From assembly GCA_019636875.1 (NCBI GenBank), contig JAHBWR010000014.1:1-45182 (forward strand): a stretch of DNA of 45,182 nt, read 5' to 3'. Below are positions 7,240-16,202 of the stretch, one piece after another. The DNA comes from Nitrospira sp. Lineage in GTDB: Bacteria > Nitrospirota > Nitrospiria > Nitrospirales > Nitrospiraceae. Every line of letters starts with the position of its first letter. Within the stretch, counting starts at the first letter, position 1. The notes beneath the pieces were generated by a model. It ran no database searches. It was given only the letters and a program-made list of their open reading frames with translations, and was not told where the DNA came from. Made by a program: the position numbers and the translations under genes.

Positions 7240-8655
7240 CTACACGACGGCAGGTTCTGATTCGTGGGCATCGAGACGTTGGACGATCATTTTGACGGGG
7301 ACCTTAGGGCGCAACGTCATAACTGGATCGGGGAGGATCGTCTGTCCATCAACCAAGCGTAGCCGGAATCGTGAGGTGACTGTGGCTAGGATCAACAGGC
7401 CTTCCAGTTCTGCAAAGGATTCCCCGAGACAGCGACGTCCTCCGGCTCCGAAGGGAATGTAGCTATAGGGTGTGTGAGTCCGTTTCGCCTCTTCGGAGAA
7501 TCGCTCAGGGTCGAATCGGTTGGGATCCGAGAACCATCGCGCATTGCGATGCACACTCCACGGGCAGATGAAGACCCATGCTCCGGGGGGAAGTACAGCC
7601 CCTGAGGGAAGGTGGTCTTCGGCTCGGCCGACACGTGTATGGAGGCTCCAGGCAGGAGGATACAGCCGAATCGATTCCTCCCAGACCATCTTCGTATAGC
7701 GCAAACGAGGCACATCGGCAGTGGTTGGTAGACGGTCGCCTAAGACCTCGTGTATTTCTCGCGTGAGCCGCGCTCGGACCGATCGAAATTGCGACAGCAA
7801 CAACCAGGTCCAGGTGAGTGCATTGGCAGTGGTCTCATGACCGGCGAGCAAGAAGGTCACCAGCTGGTCACGGATTTCTGTATGAGTCAGCGGGCCCCCA
7901 TCAGTGTCTCTCGCGGCGAGCAACAGCCCGAGCAGGTCGTCGTGCCGCTCAGATGCGGTGCGCCTCTCCTCAATCCTTCTGTGGATCATGGCCTCCATCG
8001 CATGGAGACCGCGGTTGAATGTTCGGTGGACCTTTGTTGGAACCCAGAGAGGGGTTATGCTCGCCAACAACGAGTCGTACTGGGTCTTGATGAGCCCCTG
8101 GCCGACGGCAATCGCTTCTCGTACGATGGTGGATTCCGACCCAATCTCTTGGCCAAAAAGCAGACGCCAGATGATGGACAGTGTGAGATGTGCCATCTCA
8201 CGTTCAATATCGACCGTCGTTCCATCTTCCCAGCCTCCGACCATATCGCGCGCCTGACTCGTGATCAGGTCGGTGTAGGCCGTGACATGGTTTCCGTGAA
8301 AGAACGGCAGAAACAGCCGTCGCTGACGGTGATGCAGGTCCCTTTCCGTGTGCAGCACCCCGAGACCGAAGATTCGGGATTCAACAGGAGGAACCATACC
8401 CTTCTGATAGTTGTCCTGATTTGTGACCAGCACGTGTTTGATGTCGGCGGGATGGTTTAGGACATAGGTGGCTGCGTCCCGCTTCCGGAGGAGGAGTGCG
8501 ATGACCAGCCCCATGGGAAGTTTGACCACATCGCCGTAGGTCTGGCAGCGTAAGAAAAATCCAAGGGTATCGCGGCGAAGCTCGGGAAACGGCCCCCACC
8601 AGCGTGAGACCGGCGGACCGGAGAGTGTTAACGAGGAGAGTTTCTGATCCGGCAT
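7240..8655 (-). CDS. cytochrome P450
   Basis: This 471-residue haem monooxygenase has all class markers. The I-helix oxygen-binding motif is AGHETT (271-276). The K-helix ExxR is EESIR (E327, R330). The haem-binding loop is FGAGGRRCLG, with the thiolate Cys at about 409. It lacks an N-terminal membrane anchor, so it is probably soluble. Length and motifs fit the bacterial CYP families that resemble eukaryotic fatty-acid or terpenoid hydroxylases. The substrate cannot be deduced. No ferredoxin or reductase gene is nearby. It is followed on the same strand by the lipoprotein at 5948-7135. Confidence 0.95.
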   Translation of the reverse strand: MPDQKLSSLTLSGPPVSRWWGPFPELRRDTLGFFLRCQTYGDVVKLPMGLVIALLLRKRDAATYVLNHPADIKHVLVTNQDNYQKGMVPPVESRIFGLGVLHTERDLHHRQRRLFLPFFHGNHVTAYTDLITSQARDMVGGWEDGTTVDIEREMAHLTLSIIWRLLFGQEIGSESTIVREAIAVGQGLIKTQYDSLLASITPLWVPTKVHRTFNRGLHAMEAMIHRRIEERRTASERHDDLLGLLLAARDTDGGPLTHTEIRDQLVTFLLAGHETTANALTWTWLLLSQFRSVRARLTREIHEVLGDRLPTTADVPRLRYTKMVWEESIRLYPPAWSLHTRVGRAEDHLPSGAVLPPGAWVFICPWSVHRNARWFSDPNRFDPERFSEEAKRTHTPYSYIPFGAGGRRCLGESFAELEGLLILATVTSRFRLRLVDGQTILPDPVMTLRPKVPVKMIVQRLDAHESEPAVV

Positions 8656-8708
8656 GTGTCGTGTACGTCGCTGGAGGTTTCTGTATGGTTATAGAGTATC
8701 GAGTGTGG

Positions 8709-9641
8709 TTACTCTCGATGAGGCTCGGCCCGAAGCTCCTCCGGCCCTTCTGTTCGTGCCTTCAGAAATGCAAACTGCCGTGTGAGCGTTTGGATTTTCC
8801 TGAGATAGGTGCGCACATCGTGGTCTCCGCATCGTTGGCGAAGGGCCAACTGAAAATTGCGTGACACATAGGTGCGGCCAAAGCCGGCGCCGCACAGATG
8901 AATGATTGCGGCCAAATCCTGTTTCTGCTGGATCGTTGCCGGACGGTTTCCAACCAATCGAGTCACCTGTCTATCAAGGAACGCGGCGGTCATCTCCATG
9001 GCATGCCCTGGGATGACTCTAGAATATAGACTGTTGAACCAGCAAGAGGTGAGATCGTGCCATGGCCCGTCCTCGACGACTTGGTGATTGTGGATGCAGT
9101 AACGCTTCCCTTCTTGGAAGGTCCCGTTGGTAATTTGAAACATCCCGACCGCACTCGACGCCGGTTGGTACCATTCCAACGGATTTCGTGAGGTGAGACG
9201 TAATCGCCAATAGGTTCGTGCGACAGGGTTCCCGGACCCCTCCGCTTGTGCTAAGGCGGCGAGGAGTTCAGGTGGGACAATATCGGTCGAATGGACATCG
9301 AATAGGGCACCATATTCCGCCCAGGTTTCCGATGGGCTTTTGTGGAGCGCTCGTTCTACCGGGAAAAACAATTCTGTCGGTTTATAGTAAGCATGATAGC
9401 CCCAGTTGATGCCCATCGACAGAATGACGAGGATCGAAAGGTAGATGCCGACTTGGACCGTCGGCGGAGCTTTTCGCACGGCCTGAAGGAACAGTTTGGC
9501 TTCAATCCACCGCCGACGGAGAAATTGTACAGGAGGTGAAAATTGTTTAGGCGGATGGCTCACGCGTGAACGGGAAGAGCGAGTGCGGCGACGACGAGAC
9601 ATGGTCTGTAGAGTAACAGAAAATGTCGATTCCTTCCTCAT
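8709..9641 (-). CDS. membrane-anchored lytic transglycosylase-like protein
   Basis: This 310-residue protein has a very basic N terminus (SRRRRTRSSRSR), one membrane helix at about 63-82 and a periplasmic domain from about 90. The domain has lysozyme-like SLT features: a catalytic-type Glu in LAQAEGSGNP (about E134), then SSAVGMFQITNGTF, resembling the G-x-M/L-Q-I/L core of family 1 transglycosylases, and AAIIHLCGAGFGRTYV. It probably cleaves or binds peptidoglycan. Start choice is uncertain: ATG 9641 is the longest, while ATG 9602 (MSRRRR) would remove 13 residues; neither has a clear ribosome binding site. It is upstream of and co-directional with the P450. Confidence 0.75.
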   Translation of the reverse strand: MRKESTFSVTLQTMSRRRRTRSSRSRVSHPPKQFSPPVQFLRRRWIEAKLFLQAVRKAPPTVQVGIYLSILVILSMGINWGYHAYYKPTELFFPVERALHKSPSETWAEYGALFDVHSTDIVPPELLAALAQAEGSGNPVARTYWRLRLTSRNPLEWYQPASSAVGMFQITNGTFQEGKRYCIHNHQVVEDGPWHDLTSCWFNSLYSRVIPGHAMEMTAAFLDRQVTRLVGNRPATIQQKQDLAAIIHLCGAGFGRTYVSRNFQLALRQRCGDHDVRTYLRKIQTLTRQFAFLKARTEGPEELRAEPHRE

Positions 9642-9788
9642 GCCTGTGCGGGTTATCCGTCTGACTTAGGGCACTCGACGCTAGGATTTTTGAAATGATC
9701 TTGCAATGCTCCAAAAACAGCGCCAAGATGACGCCGTGCGTAGGGTCAGGCATTCCATACCGATTGTTCGTCGAGGGAGGAGGGCAGT

Positions 9789-10301
9789 ATGCAACATTCT
9801 TTTCTGCTGGGTGCCGTTCTCATGGCGTTCACGATAGCCCCGAGTTTGGCGCTATCGGCGTCATTCATGGACAAAGCCAAGAAGGACAGCGCAGTCGAGA
9901 TGAACGATGAGGAGCCGGCGATGCAGAAGGCCATGGAACGGGCCCGGACCGGCTTGGACGATTTTCTTCAAAAGGTGGGCTCTCCACCACCGCAGACCGA
10001 TTATTATTCGGTCAAAGTTAGAGTGCGTGAAGGAGACAACTTGGAGTATTTATGGTTGTCCAACCTCAAAGCACAAGGGGAGCTCTGGTCGGGTCGGATC
10101 GATAATGCTCCCATGATTCGATCGGTCAAGAAGGGGCAATCCTATTCTTTTGCCAAGAGTGAAATTGTGGATTGGACCTATATTGATCGGACCAAGAAAA
10201 AGATTGTCGGGAATTTCACGACCTGTGCCCTCCTGACAAAAGAGACGCCTGACGTCGCGCAGAAGATTCAGAAACAATATGGTCTAGACTGTGATCGATG
10301 A
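9789..10301 (+). CDS. secreted DUF2314 domain protein
   Basis: This 170-residue protein has a signal peptide (MQHSFLLGAVLMAFTIAPSL, cleavage near LALSA). The mature domain carries the DUF2314 (YegJ-like) pattern: AMQKAMERARTGLDDFL, YSVKVRVREGDNLEYLWLS, GRIDNAP and IVDWTYIDRTKKKIVGNFT. The family has no established biochemical role. The ATG has a very strong ribosome binding site (GAGGGAGGAGGG). It is monocistronic by spacing. Confidence 0.85.
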   Translation: MQHSFLLGAVLMAFTIAPSLALSASFMDKAKKDSAVEMNDEEPAMQKAMERARTGLDDFLQKVGSPPPQTDYYSVKVRVREGDNLEYLWLSNLKAQGELWSGRIDNAPMIRSVKKGQSYSFAKSEIVDWTYIDRTKKKIVGNFTTCALLTKETPDVAQKIQKQYGLDCDR

Positions 10302-10457
10302 GGGAACCGGTCCTGCTACCCCGACCATCCGCATGACTAATCGATGCAGAGATCACATGGTTGCGGACTGAGTGATTCTGCTGATTTCCACGCAAGCCGT
10401 GCCAAATCTCCATCCCGATGATACTGTGGTTCCACGGTATTCCTTGGACAGCTACAG

Positions 10458-11972
10458 ATGGAACCAGCACGACTGTACAGGCTGTTCGCTCCTTCTGACC
10501 TAGAGGACTTGGATCCGGCCGAGTGCCGCGATCCGTTTCATCTCGCTCGTCCCCCCAAACTGGATACCAGGAAACAGGCGATTCGAGACCACTTCGATGC
10601 CTATGCCGGTCGGCGGGCTTACTGGGAACACAGAGCCGCTGCCTACTATGAGGATCAGGCCCGCTATCACCAATTTCTGATACCGGAAGGGGTGCGTGTG
10701 TTGGAGATTGGGTCCGGGCTCGGCAACCTCTTGGCTGCTGTGAAGCCGCGTCGTGGGGTTGGGATCGACCTGAGTCCCGAGATGGTGAAGGAAGCGGCAC
10801 GGCGACATCCCAACTTAGAATTTCGTGTCGGCGATGCCGAAACACTGAGCCTCAATGAGAAGTTCGATGTCATTATTCTGGCCGGCGTGGTCGGTCACCT
10901 GCTTGATATTGAATCGACCCTGAGGGGCCTCCGCCACGTCTGTACGCCACAGACCAGGGTTATCGTCTCGTACTACAGCCATCTATGGGAGCCGATTCTT
11001 CGGCTTGCTGAAAGGCTGGGGATGAAAATGCCGCAGCCTGAACAGAGCTGGCTCTCGCCGATGGATATCGCCAATCTTCTGCACTTAGCTGATTTTGATG
11101 TGGTGAAGGTGGAACGGCGACTGCTCTTGCCGAAACGAATTCCTGCTCTCTCCAGTCTTTTCAATAACGTGCTCGCGCACCTCCCAGGTCTTCGAGCATT
11201 CTGCCTCTCTCACTATGTCGTGGCACGACCACGGATGCGAAGGCCGGAACGTCCATACTCGACGACGATCGTGATCCCATGCCGGAACGAACGAGGCAAC
11301 ATCGATGCGGCGCTGAGGAGAATTCCACGGTTCGGCGGTAGGCAAGAGATCATTTTTGTCGATGGGCACTCGAGCGACGGGACGCCGGACGAGATCCGAC
11401 GTGTGATGGCCTTTTATCCCGGAAAGAACATCAAGCTGTTGGTCCAAGACGGAACAGGGAAAGGCGATGCGGTGCGGAAAGGTTTCGAAAAGGCAACGGG
11501 TGATGTACTCATGATCCTGGATGCGGACCTGACGGTTCCACCGGAAGCGCTCCCGAAGTTCTATGAGGCCATCGCGGGTGGAAAAGGTGAGTTCATTAAC
11601 GGCTGTCGCCTCGTGTACCCCATGGAAACCCAGGCGATGCGTCTGCTCAATCTGATGGGGAACAAATTCTTCGGTCTTGCCTTCTCTTGGTTGTTGAACC
11701 AACGCATCAAAGACACGCTCTGCGGGACCAAAGTGTTGTTTCGAACTGATTATGAGCGACTGGCCGCCAATCGACAGTACTTTGGGGAATTCGACCCCTT
11801 CGGAGATTTTGACCTCCTGTTCGGGGCGTCAAAGTTGAATCTGCATATTCTCGAGGTTCCCGTTCGGTATCACGCTCGATCCTACGGAACCACGAACATC
11901 CAACGATTCACCCACGGGTGGTTATTGCTGAAGATGACGATCTACGGATTTTTTCGTTTGAAGGCCGTGTGA
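10458..11972 (+). CDS. methyltransferase-glycosyltransferase 2 fusion protein
   Basis: A 504-residue two-domain protein. Residues about 60-230 form a class I SAM-dependent methyltransferase (motif I VLEIGSGLGNLL, motif II-type GIDLSPEMV, then GDAETLSLNEKFDVIILAGV). Residues about 268-500 form a GT-A fold family 2 glycosyltransferase (TTIVIPCRNERGNIDAALRR, IIFVDGHSSDGT, GKGDAVRKGFEKATGDVLMI, LDADLT as the DxD-type site), with a dolichol-phosphate-mannose-synthase-like C-terminal part. No membrane helices follow. It probably acts on a polyprenyl-linked or cell-surface glycan. It is translationally coupled (TGATG) to the next methyltransferase, so the two likely act on one product. Confidence 0.88.
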   Translation: MEPARLYRLFAPSDLEDLDPAECRDPFHLARPPKLDTRKQAIRDHFDAYAGRRAYWEHRAAAYYEDQARYHQFLIPEGVRVLEIGSGLGNLLAAVKPRRGVGIDLSPEMVKEAARRHPNLEFRVGDAETLSLNEKFDVIILAGVVGHLLDIESTLRGLRHVCTPQTRVIVSYYSHLWEPILRLAERLGMKMPQPEQSWLSPMDIANLLHLADFDVVKVERRLLLPKRIPALSSLFNNVLAHLPGLRAFCLSHYVVARPRMRRPERPYSTTIVIPCRNERGNIDAALRRIPRFGGRQEIIFVDGHSSDGTPDEIRRVMAFYPGKNIKLLVQDGTGKGDAVRKGFEKATGDVLMILDADLTVPPEALPKFYEAIAGGKGEFINGCRLVYPMETQAMRLLNLMGNKFFGLAFSWLLNQRIKDTLCGTKVLFRTDYERLAANRQYFGEFDPFGDFDLLFGASKLNLHILEVPVRYHARSYGTTNIQRFTHGWLLLKMTIYGFFRLKAV

Positions 11973-12706
11973 TGACCGATGAGGTGTTGTATCGGCATCG
12001 CGCCGTCTGGGCGCAGAAACCTATCCTGCGTCAGCTCTATGCGGATTGGTATCGGGCGATGGTCCCTTGGTTGGTGCCAGGTCCCACGGTAGAGCTTGGC
12101 GGTGGGACCGGCAATCTGAAGGAGTATGTACCTGAAGTCTATTGTACGGATGTGGTGGCCTTGCCCTGGCTGAACCTGGTCGCTGATGCGCAGCGACTTC
12201 CGTTTCAATTCGAGTCGCTCGGGAATTTGGTGCTCTTTGACTGCTTGCATCACATCGAAAGCGTTGCACAGTTCTTTGATGAGGCCCAGCGGACTCTCAG
12301 GGTAGGGGGCCGGATCATCATCATGGATCCCTACCTTTCATGGCTCTCATGGCCGATTTATCGATGGCTACACCCGGAGCCAGTGGATATTCGGGAAGAT
12401 CTCCTGGTTCGTAAGGCTCCTCGGGCCGGTCGCCGGCCGTTCGATGCTAATCAGGCCATCGCGACGATCCTATTTGAACGAGACCGACCTGATTTCCACT
12501 CACACTATCCAGGGCTTTGCATCCAACATCTGCGGCGGATGGCCTGTGCGGCATACCCGTTGAGCGGAGGGTTCGATCATCCTTCACTATTACCGCAGTG
12601 GCTGGTGACACCGATGCTTCGGTTGGAACATCACCTGGAGAAGCTTGGTCGATTTCTTGCATTCCGCCTGCTTGTGGTGATCGGGCGTCGAACGTCAGCT
12701 GAATAG
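11972..12706 (+). CDS. SAM-dependent methyltransferase
   Basis: From ATG 11972 the protein is about 244 residues. It has motif I TVELGGGTGNLKEY, an acidic motif II (CTDVVALPWLNLVADAQRLPF), LVLFDCLHHIESVAQFFDEA and GGRIIIMDPY, as in Methyltransf_11 enzymes. The frame is open from 11918, but the upstream stop and this ATG overlap as TGATG, so reinitiation at 11972 is the likely start. The partner is the MT-GT2 fusion just upstream. The substrate is unknown; a lipid or sugar intermediate is plausible. Confidence 0.8.
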   Translation: MTDEVLYRHRAVWAQKPILRQLYADWYRAMVPWLVPGPTVELGGGTGNLKEYVPEVYCTDVVALPWLNLVADAQRLPFQFESLGNLVLFDCLHHIESVAQFFDEAQRTLRVGGRIIIMDPYLSWLSWPIYRWLHPEPVDIREDLLVRKAPRAGRRPFDANQAIATILFERDRPDFHSHYPGLCIQHLRRMACAAYPLSGGFDHPSLLPQWLVTPMLRLEHHLEKLGRFLAFRLLVVIGRRTSAE

Positions 12707-12744
12707 GAACGGATGACGCGGTCGTCCGATGGGTCGTTCGGTGC

Positions 12745-12774
12745 TTGCAAGGCGAGAGAGGGCATCCCTATAAT
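12745..12774 (+). promoter_or_regulatory. sigma-70-type promoter for ndk
   Basis: TTGCAA (12745-12750), an 18-nt spacer and TATAAT (12769-12774) lie about 50 bp before the ndk start. The -10 is a perfect consensus match; the -35 is partial. Confidence 0.65.
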
Positions 12775-12826
12775 GACCGCCGATTATCACTCGCTACCTT
12801 AACTGTCTGGAGGAATCATAGACATC

Positions 12827-13246
12827 ATGAGCGAACGAACGTTGGCCATCGTGAAACCAGATGCGGTGAAGAAGCAAGTCATTGGCGATATCATTCATCG
12901 ATATGAACAGGCAGGGCTTCAACCTGTCGCCATAAAGATGATCCACATGTCGAAGTCGGTCGCGGAAGGGTTCTATGCCGTCCACAAAGCTCGGCCGTTT
13001 TTCGGAAGCCTCTGCGACTTCATGTCCTCGGGGCCGGCTGTGGTCTTAGTGCTTCAAGGGGAGAATGCCATCAAGAAAAATAGGGAATTGATGGGAGCAA
13101 CAGACCCGGCGAAAGCCGATGCCGGAACGATCCGCAAAGCGCATGGCGCCAATATCGAATTCAATGCCGTACATGGCTCCGATTCTCCGGAAACCGCGCA
13201 ATTCGAGATTGGTTATTTTTTCCCAGGCATGGAAATCTTTCATTGA
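12827..13246 (+). CDS. ndk: nucleoside diphosphate kinase
   Basis: This 139-residue cytosolic enzyme transfers the gamma phosphate from ATP to other NDPs through a phospho-His. The signature NAVHGSDS places the catalytic His at about 116. [14 protein letters not shown] and TIRKAHG are family hallmarks. Its length is normal for bacterial Ndk (about 140). It has its own promoter-like site and the ribosome binding site GGAGGA. It stands alone between the glycosyltransferase pair and gcvH. Confidence 0.98.
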   Translation: MSERTLAIVKPDAVKKQVIGDIIHRYEQAGLQPVAIKMIHMSKSVAEGFYAVHKARPFFGSLCDFMSSGPAVVLVLQGENAIKKNRELMGATDPAKADAGTIRKAHGANIEFNAVHGSDSPETAQFEIGYFFPGMEIFH

Positions 13247-13421
13247 GATGAGTTTCTGGGAGAGTTGACCTTCAGGTCGTTTCTGCTCAGCCTAGACGAC
13301 GGAGGAGGCGAGATGGTGCTGGTTCGCTCACCTCTCTCTGTCTAGGGCTTTTCATGGGGATGAAGCAGGTTCGTGAGACGGTGATCGATGATCTTGACCT
13401 TCATCGCGACCGGATCGTTCC

Positions 13422-13451
13422 TTGACAAGGTCAGTCTGGCCAAACTACCAT
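13422..13451 (+). promoter_or_regulatory. sigma-70-type promoter for gcvH
   Basis: TTGACA (13422-13427), an 18-nt spacer and TACCAT (13446-13451) lie about 50 bp upstream of the gcvH start. The -35 is a full consensus match and the -10 matches 4 of 6. Confidence 0.5.
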
Positions 13452-13499
13452 CCTGATACATCAGCACTCAACCGCAGTGTTCTTCAAGAGGGAGCCGAT

Positions 13500-13889
13500 A
13501 TGATTCCGTCCGATTTGAAATTCCATACCGAGCATGAATGGGTTCGCCTGGCAGGGAAACGAGCCACTGTGGGCATCAGTGATTTTGCGCAGGATGCCTT
13601 AGGCGACATCGTATTTGTGGACCTGCCGAAGGTGGGCACTGCGGTCAAGGTCGGCCAGCAGATCGGAGAAGTCGAATCGACGAAAACGACCTCGACCATT
13701 TACACACCGGTGAGTGGAACCGTCATCGAGATCAATAACGAGCTGAAGGACCATCCTGAAGTCATGAATTCAGACCCCTACGGCAAAGGCTGGATTACAG
13801 TGATCGACCTCGCCGATCCGGGCGACGTTGATCGATTAATGACAGTCGCGCAGTACGAAGCCTTCCTAGCCAACCAGAAAAACGGGTGA
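13500..13889 (+). CDS. gcvH: glycine cleavage system H protein
   Basis: This 129-residue lipoyl carrier shuttles the aminomethyl group between P, T and L proteins of the glycine cleavage complex. The lipoylation site is K62 in GEVESTKTTSTIY, inside the usual beta-sandwich (YTPVSGTVIEIN). The frame is open from 13422, but ATG 13500 has a good site (AGAGGGAG) and starts at the family's normal N terminus (MIPSDLKFHTEHEWVR). The other gcv genes are not in the window, so this copy stands alone here; it may also serve in lipoate metabolism. Confidence 0.97.
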   Translation: MIPSDLKFHTEHEWVRLAGKRATVGISDFAQDALGDIVFVDLPKVGTAVKVGQQIGEVESTKTTSTIYTPVSGTVIEINNELKDHPEVMNSDPYGKGWITVIDLADPGDVDRLMTVAQYEAFLANQKNG

Positions 13890-14007
13890 TGACTCGGTCA
13901 ACGTCGAGTTTCCCAGTTGCCTATCTCCCGATGCATTCAGCGCAAACTGCGAATCAAGCGGCTCCAGCGGGGAGGCTGGTTCACATAGTCCGAAGAAAGA
14001 GCGGGCA

Positions 14008-14451
14008 ATGGTGAAATCGTTCCTCTTCAAGGTCGGTCTGCTCGTTGTCGCGATGGGAGTCAGTTTTTGGGCGATTGCGGATGATCGGCCCAAGGCTCCC
14101 AGTGCTGCGATTATGGATGAGCCGTTAGCAGAGAGGCCGCCTCGCCCTTCTGATTCCTCTCAGGAGACCCCGAAGATTCACGAAGGTGTGAGCCAGACGC
14201 GAGGGATCCAGCAGGACCAGCACCTGGTCGATCTCAATCAGGCAAGTGCTGAGGAACTTGAAGCGTTACCCGGTATCGGAGCAGTATTGGCCCAGCGAGT
14301 GATCGCGTTGCGGACATCAACGGGAGGCTTTCGTGCAGTCGAAGATCTCCGCGAGGTGAAGGGAATCGGAGTAAAGAAATTCAACCGGGTGAAGTCCTTG
14401 GTGACGGTGTCGATATCCGGACCCCAAGAGACGAAACAGCGTGAACTATGA
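14008..14451 (+). CDS. ComEA-like helix-hairpin-helix protein
   Basis: This 147-residue protein has an N-terminal signal or anchor segment ([18 protein letters not shown]), a Pro/Ser-rich linker and a C-terminal ComEA-type double HhH domain ([20 protein letters not shown], then [19 protein letters not shown]). ComEA proteins bind double-stranded DNA at the cell surface during natural uptake, but many non-competent bacteria carry similar short proteins, so competence is not implied. It overlaps tyrS by ATGA, so the two are translationally coupled. Confidence 0.85.
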   Translation: MVKSFLFKVGLLVVAMGVSFWAIADDRPKAPSAAIMDEPLAERPPRPSDSSQETPKIHEGVSQTRGIQQDQHLVDLNQASAEELEALPGIGAVLAQRVIALRTSTGGFRAVEDLREVKGIGVKKFNRVKSLVTVSISGPQETKQREL

Positions 14452-15656
14452 CAGACGTTCAAGCACAACTGGATCTCATCCTCCGCGGGGCCGTCGAGGT
14501 GATTCAACAGGCGGAGCTGGAGGCGAAGCTCAAGCGGTCGCTTGCAGAGAAACGCCCGTTACGCGTCAAGGCAGGGTTTGATCCGACTGCGCCTGATCTG
14601 CATCTCGGACATACGGTCCTGATCCATAAATTAAAGCATTTTCAGGATCTCGGCCATCAGGTCATTTTTCTGATCGGAGATTTTACCGGCATGATCGGCG
14701 ACCCCACCGGCGTCTCCGAAACCAGAAAAGCTCTGACCAAGGAACAGGTGCAGGACAACGCCAAGACCTATCAACGCCAGATTTTCAAGATTCTCGATCC
14801 CGAGAAGACCACGATAGAATTCAACAGCCGATGGATGGGGCCCATGACTGCCGATGGGCTGATCGAATTGGCTGCGCACTATCGAGTTGCGCGCATGATG
14901 GAACGGGACGATTTCCAGAAACGCTACCAAGAGCAGAAGCCCATCAGCGTGCACGAATTTCTGTATCCGCTCGTGCAAGGCTATGATTCGGTCGCCTTGA
15001 AGGCGGATGTCGAATTGGGGGGAACCGACCAGAAATTTAATCTCCTGGTGGGGCGTGAGTTGCAGCGAGACTATGGTCAGGAGCCGCAAGTCGTGATCAC
15101 CATGCCGTTGCTGGAGGGAACCGACGGCGTCAAGAAGATGAGCAAGAGTGTCGGCAATTATATTGCACTGGAAGATAAGCCTGGAGAGATGTTCGGGAAA
15201 GTCATGTCGATCAGCGATCGGCTCATGTATCGGTACTATGAATTGCTCACGACGGAAGATCTTGGTCGTGTCAAAGCGCTTCATCCCATGGAGGCGAAAC
15301 AGACTCTCGCTGAACTCATTGTGGCCCAATATCACGGAGCAGATGCCGGCAAAGAGGGGAAAGCTGAGTTTCAGCAGAAATTTCAAGAACGAGAATTCCC
15401 GGATGAGCCGGATGTTCGATTGCGTCTAACCCAGCAAGATCTGCGGGACGGCCAGGCCATTGGTTTGGTAGATCTTGTCGCCAAAACGGGACTGGTTCCC
15501 AGCAAGAGCGAAGCGCGTCGCTTGATCGCTCAAGGTGGGATCGAACTCGACGGACAAAAGCAGCAGGACGCCAATGCGCTACTCGCTCTTGCCGAGGGGA
15601 GGCAGTATCGTCTCAAGATTGGTCGACGTAAGTTTGCAACCGTGGAGCGAGCCTGA
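14448..15656 (+). CDS. tyrS: tyrosyl-tRNA synthetase
   Basis: A 402-residue class I synthetase that charges tRNA-Tyr. The HIGH-type motif is HLGHT (52-56) and the KMSKS loop is KKMSKS (229-234). [12 protein letters not shown] and GGTDQKFN are characteristic of TyrRS. The C-terminal S4 RNA-binding domain occupies about 335-400 ([18 protein letters not shown]). The length and HLGHT variant fit the TyrZ-like bacterial subgroup. It is coupled to the ComEA-like gene and followed directly by tRNA-Gly. No T-box is seen upstream. Confidence 0.97.
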   Translation: MTDVQAQLDLILRGAVEVIQQAELEAKLKRSLAEKRPLRVKAGFDPTAPDLHLGHTVLIHKLKHFQDLGHQVIFLIGDFTGMIGDPTGVSETRKALTKEQVQDNAKTYQRQIFKILDPEKTTIEFNSRWMGPMTADGLIELAAHYRVARMMERDDFQKRYQEQKPISVHEFLYPLVQGYDSVALKADVELGGTDQKFNLLVGRELQRDYGQEPQVVITMPLLEGTDGVKKMSKSVGNYIALEDKPGEMFGKVMSISDRLMYRYYELLTTEDLGRVKALHPMEAKQTLAELIVAQYHGADAGKEGKAEFQQKFQEREFPDEPDVRLRLTQQDLRDGQAIGLVDLVAKTGLVPSKSEARRLIAQGGIELDGQKQQDANALLALAEGRQYRLKIGRRKFATVERA

Positions 15657-15711
15657 CGGCGTCTGTTCCTTGACTTGTTCTCGATTTCACGCGTAGGATG
15701 CATCCCTATGA

Positions 15712-15786
15712 GCGGGCGTAGCTCAGTGGTAGAGTCCTAGCTTCCCAAGCTAGTTGTCGTGGGTTCAAATCCCATCGCCCGCTCCA
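15712..15786 (+). tRNA. tRNA-Gly (anticodon CCC)
   Basis: A complete cloverleaf: acceptor GCGGGCG/CGCCCGC (the last pair at 15782), D-stem GCTC/GAGT, anticodon stem CTAGC/GCTAG with loop TTCCCAA (anticodon CCC, reading GGG), T-stem GTGGG/CCCAT with loop TTCAAAT, discriminator T and encoded CCA. It lies 55 bp after tyrS and may be co-transcribed. Confidence 0.97.
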
Positions 15787-16202
15787 TACCATGCTTGCCA
15801 CGACCGCGAGCTCTTCTTCGTTGTATCGTAGTTGTTGCGAGCGGATAAATACCTCAAGTGTTAGGGAACCGGGAAACAGGCCATAGGGCCATCCGGCGAC
15901 GGAGGGTGGTTCAAATCCCATCGCCGCTCCATACCAATTTGCTCTTTACCATTCGTTTCCGACTCTTCTTCGTGACTAGGTAAATATCTCAAGAATCTCA
16001 CCCTGCTGGCTCCTCTTACTCGCGTGCGTTCCTAGCGCGGTTCTGGTTGAACTCTGGCGATATTGTTCCATTTTGAACGTACGGATGAGTCGAACTCTGA
16101 AGTCCCCATCTTGAGAGGGGTAGGAGTTTACCTTAGCAGACTATTAGGAATACTGCGCTATTGAGTGGATGGTCAGACGCAATTTTCACAAGGAGATTGG
16201 CG
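15787..16202. other. intergenic stretch with degenerate tandem duplication
   Basis: No gene is supported. It contains the tRNA 3' remnant at 15907-15936 and two related blocks, TAAATACCTCAAG near 15846 and TAAATATCTCAAG near 15981. The remainder before the lipoprotein at 16203 shows nothing I can identify beyond the AAGGAG ribosome binding site near 16189. Confidence 0.5.
15907..15936 (+). repeat. partial duplicate of the tRNA-Gly 3' end
   Basis: GGTTCAAATCCCATCGCC and GCTCCATACCA reappear here about 145 bp after the intact tRNA. One C of the acceptor strand is missing and there is no 5' half. Sequence after both copies is also alike (a CTCTTCTTCGT block, then TAAATA-C/T-CTCAAG), so the unit looks like an old imperfect tandem duplication or an attachment-site scar. 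Confidence 0.75.

Noticed and set aside
7750..8460. 236-codon plus-strand frame opposite the P450
   Set aside because: It lies antisense inside a clear P450 gene and its product has no domain.
14631..15386. 251-codon minus-strand frame inside tyrS
   Set aside because: Antisense shadow of a strongly conserved synthetase gene.
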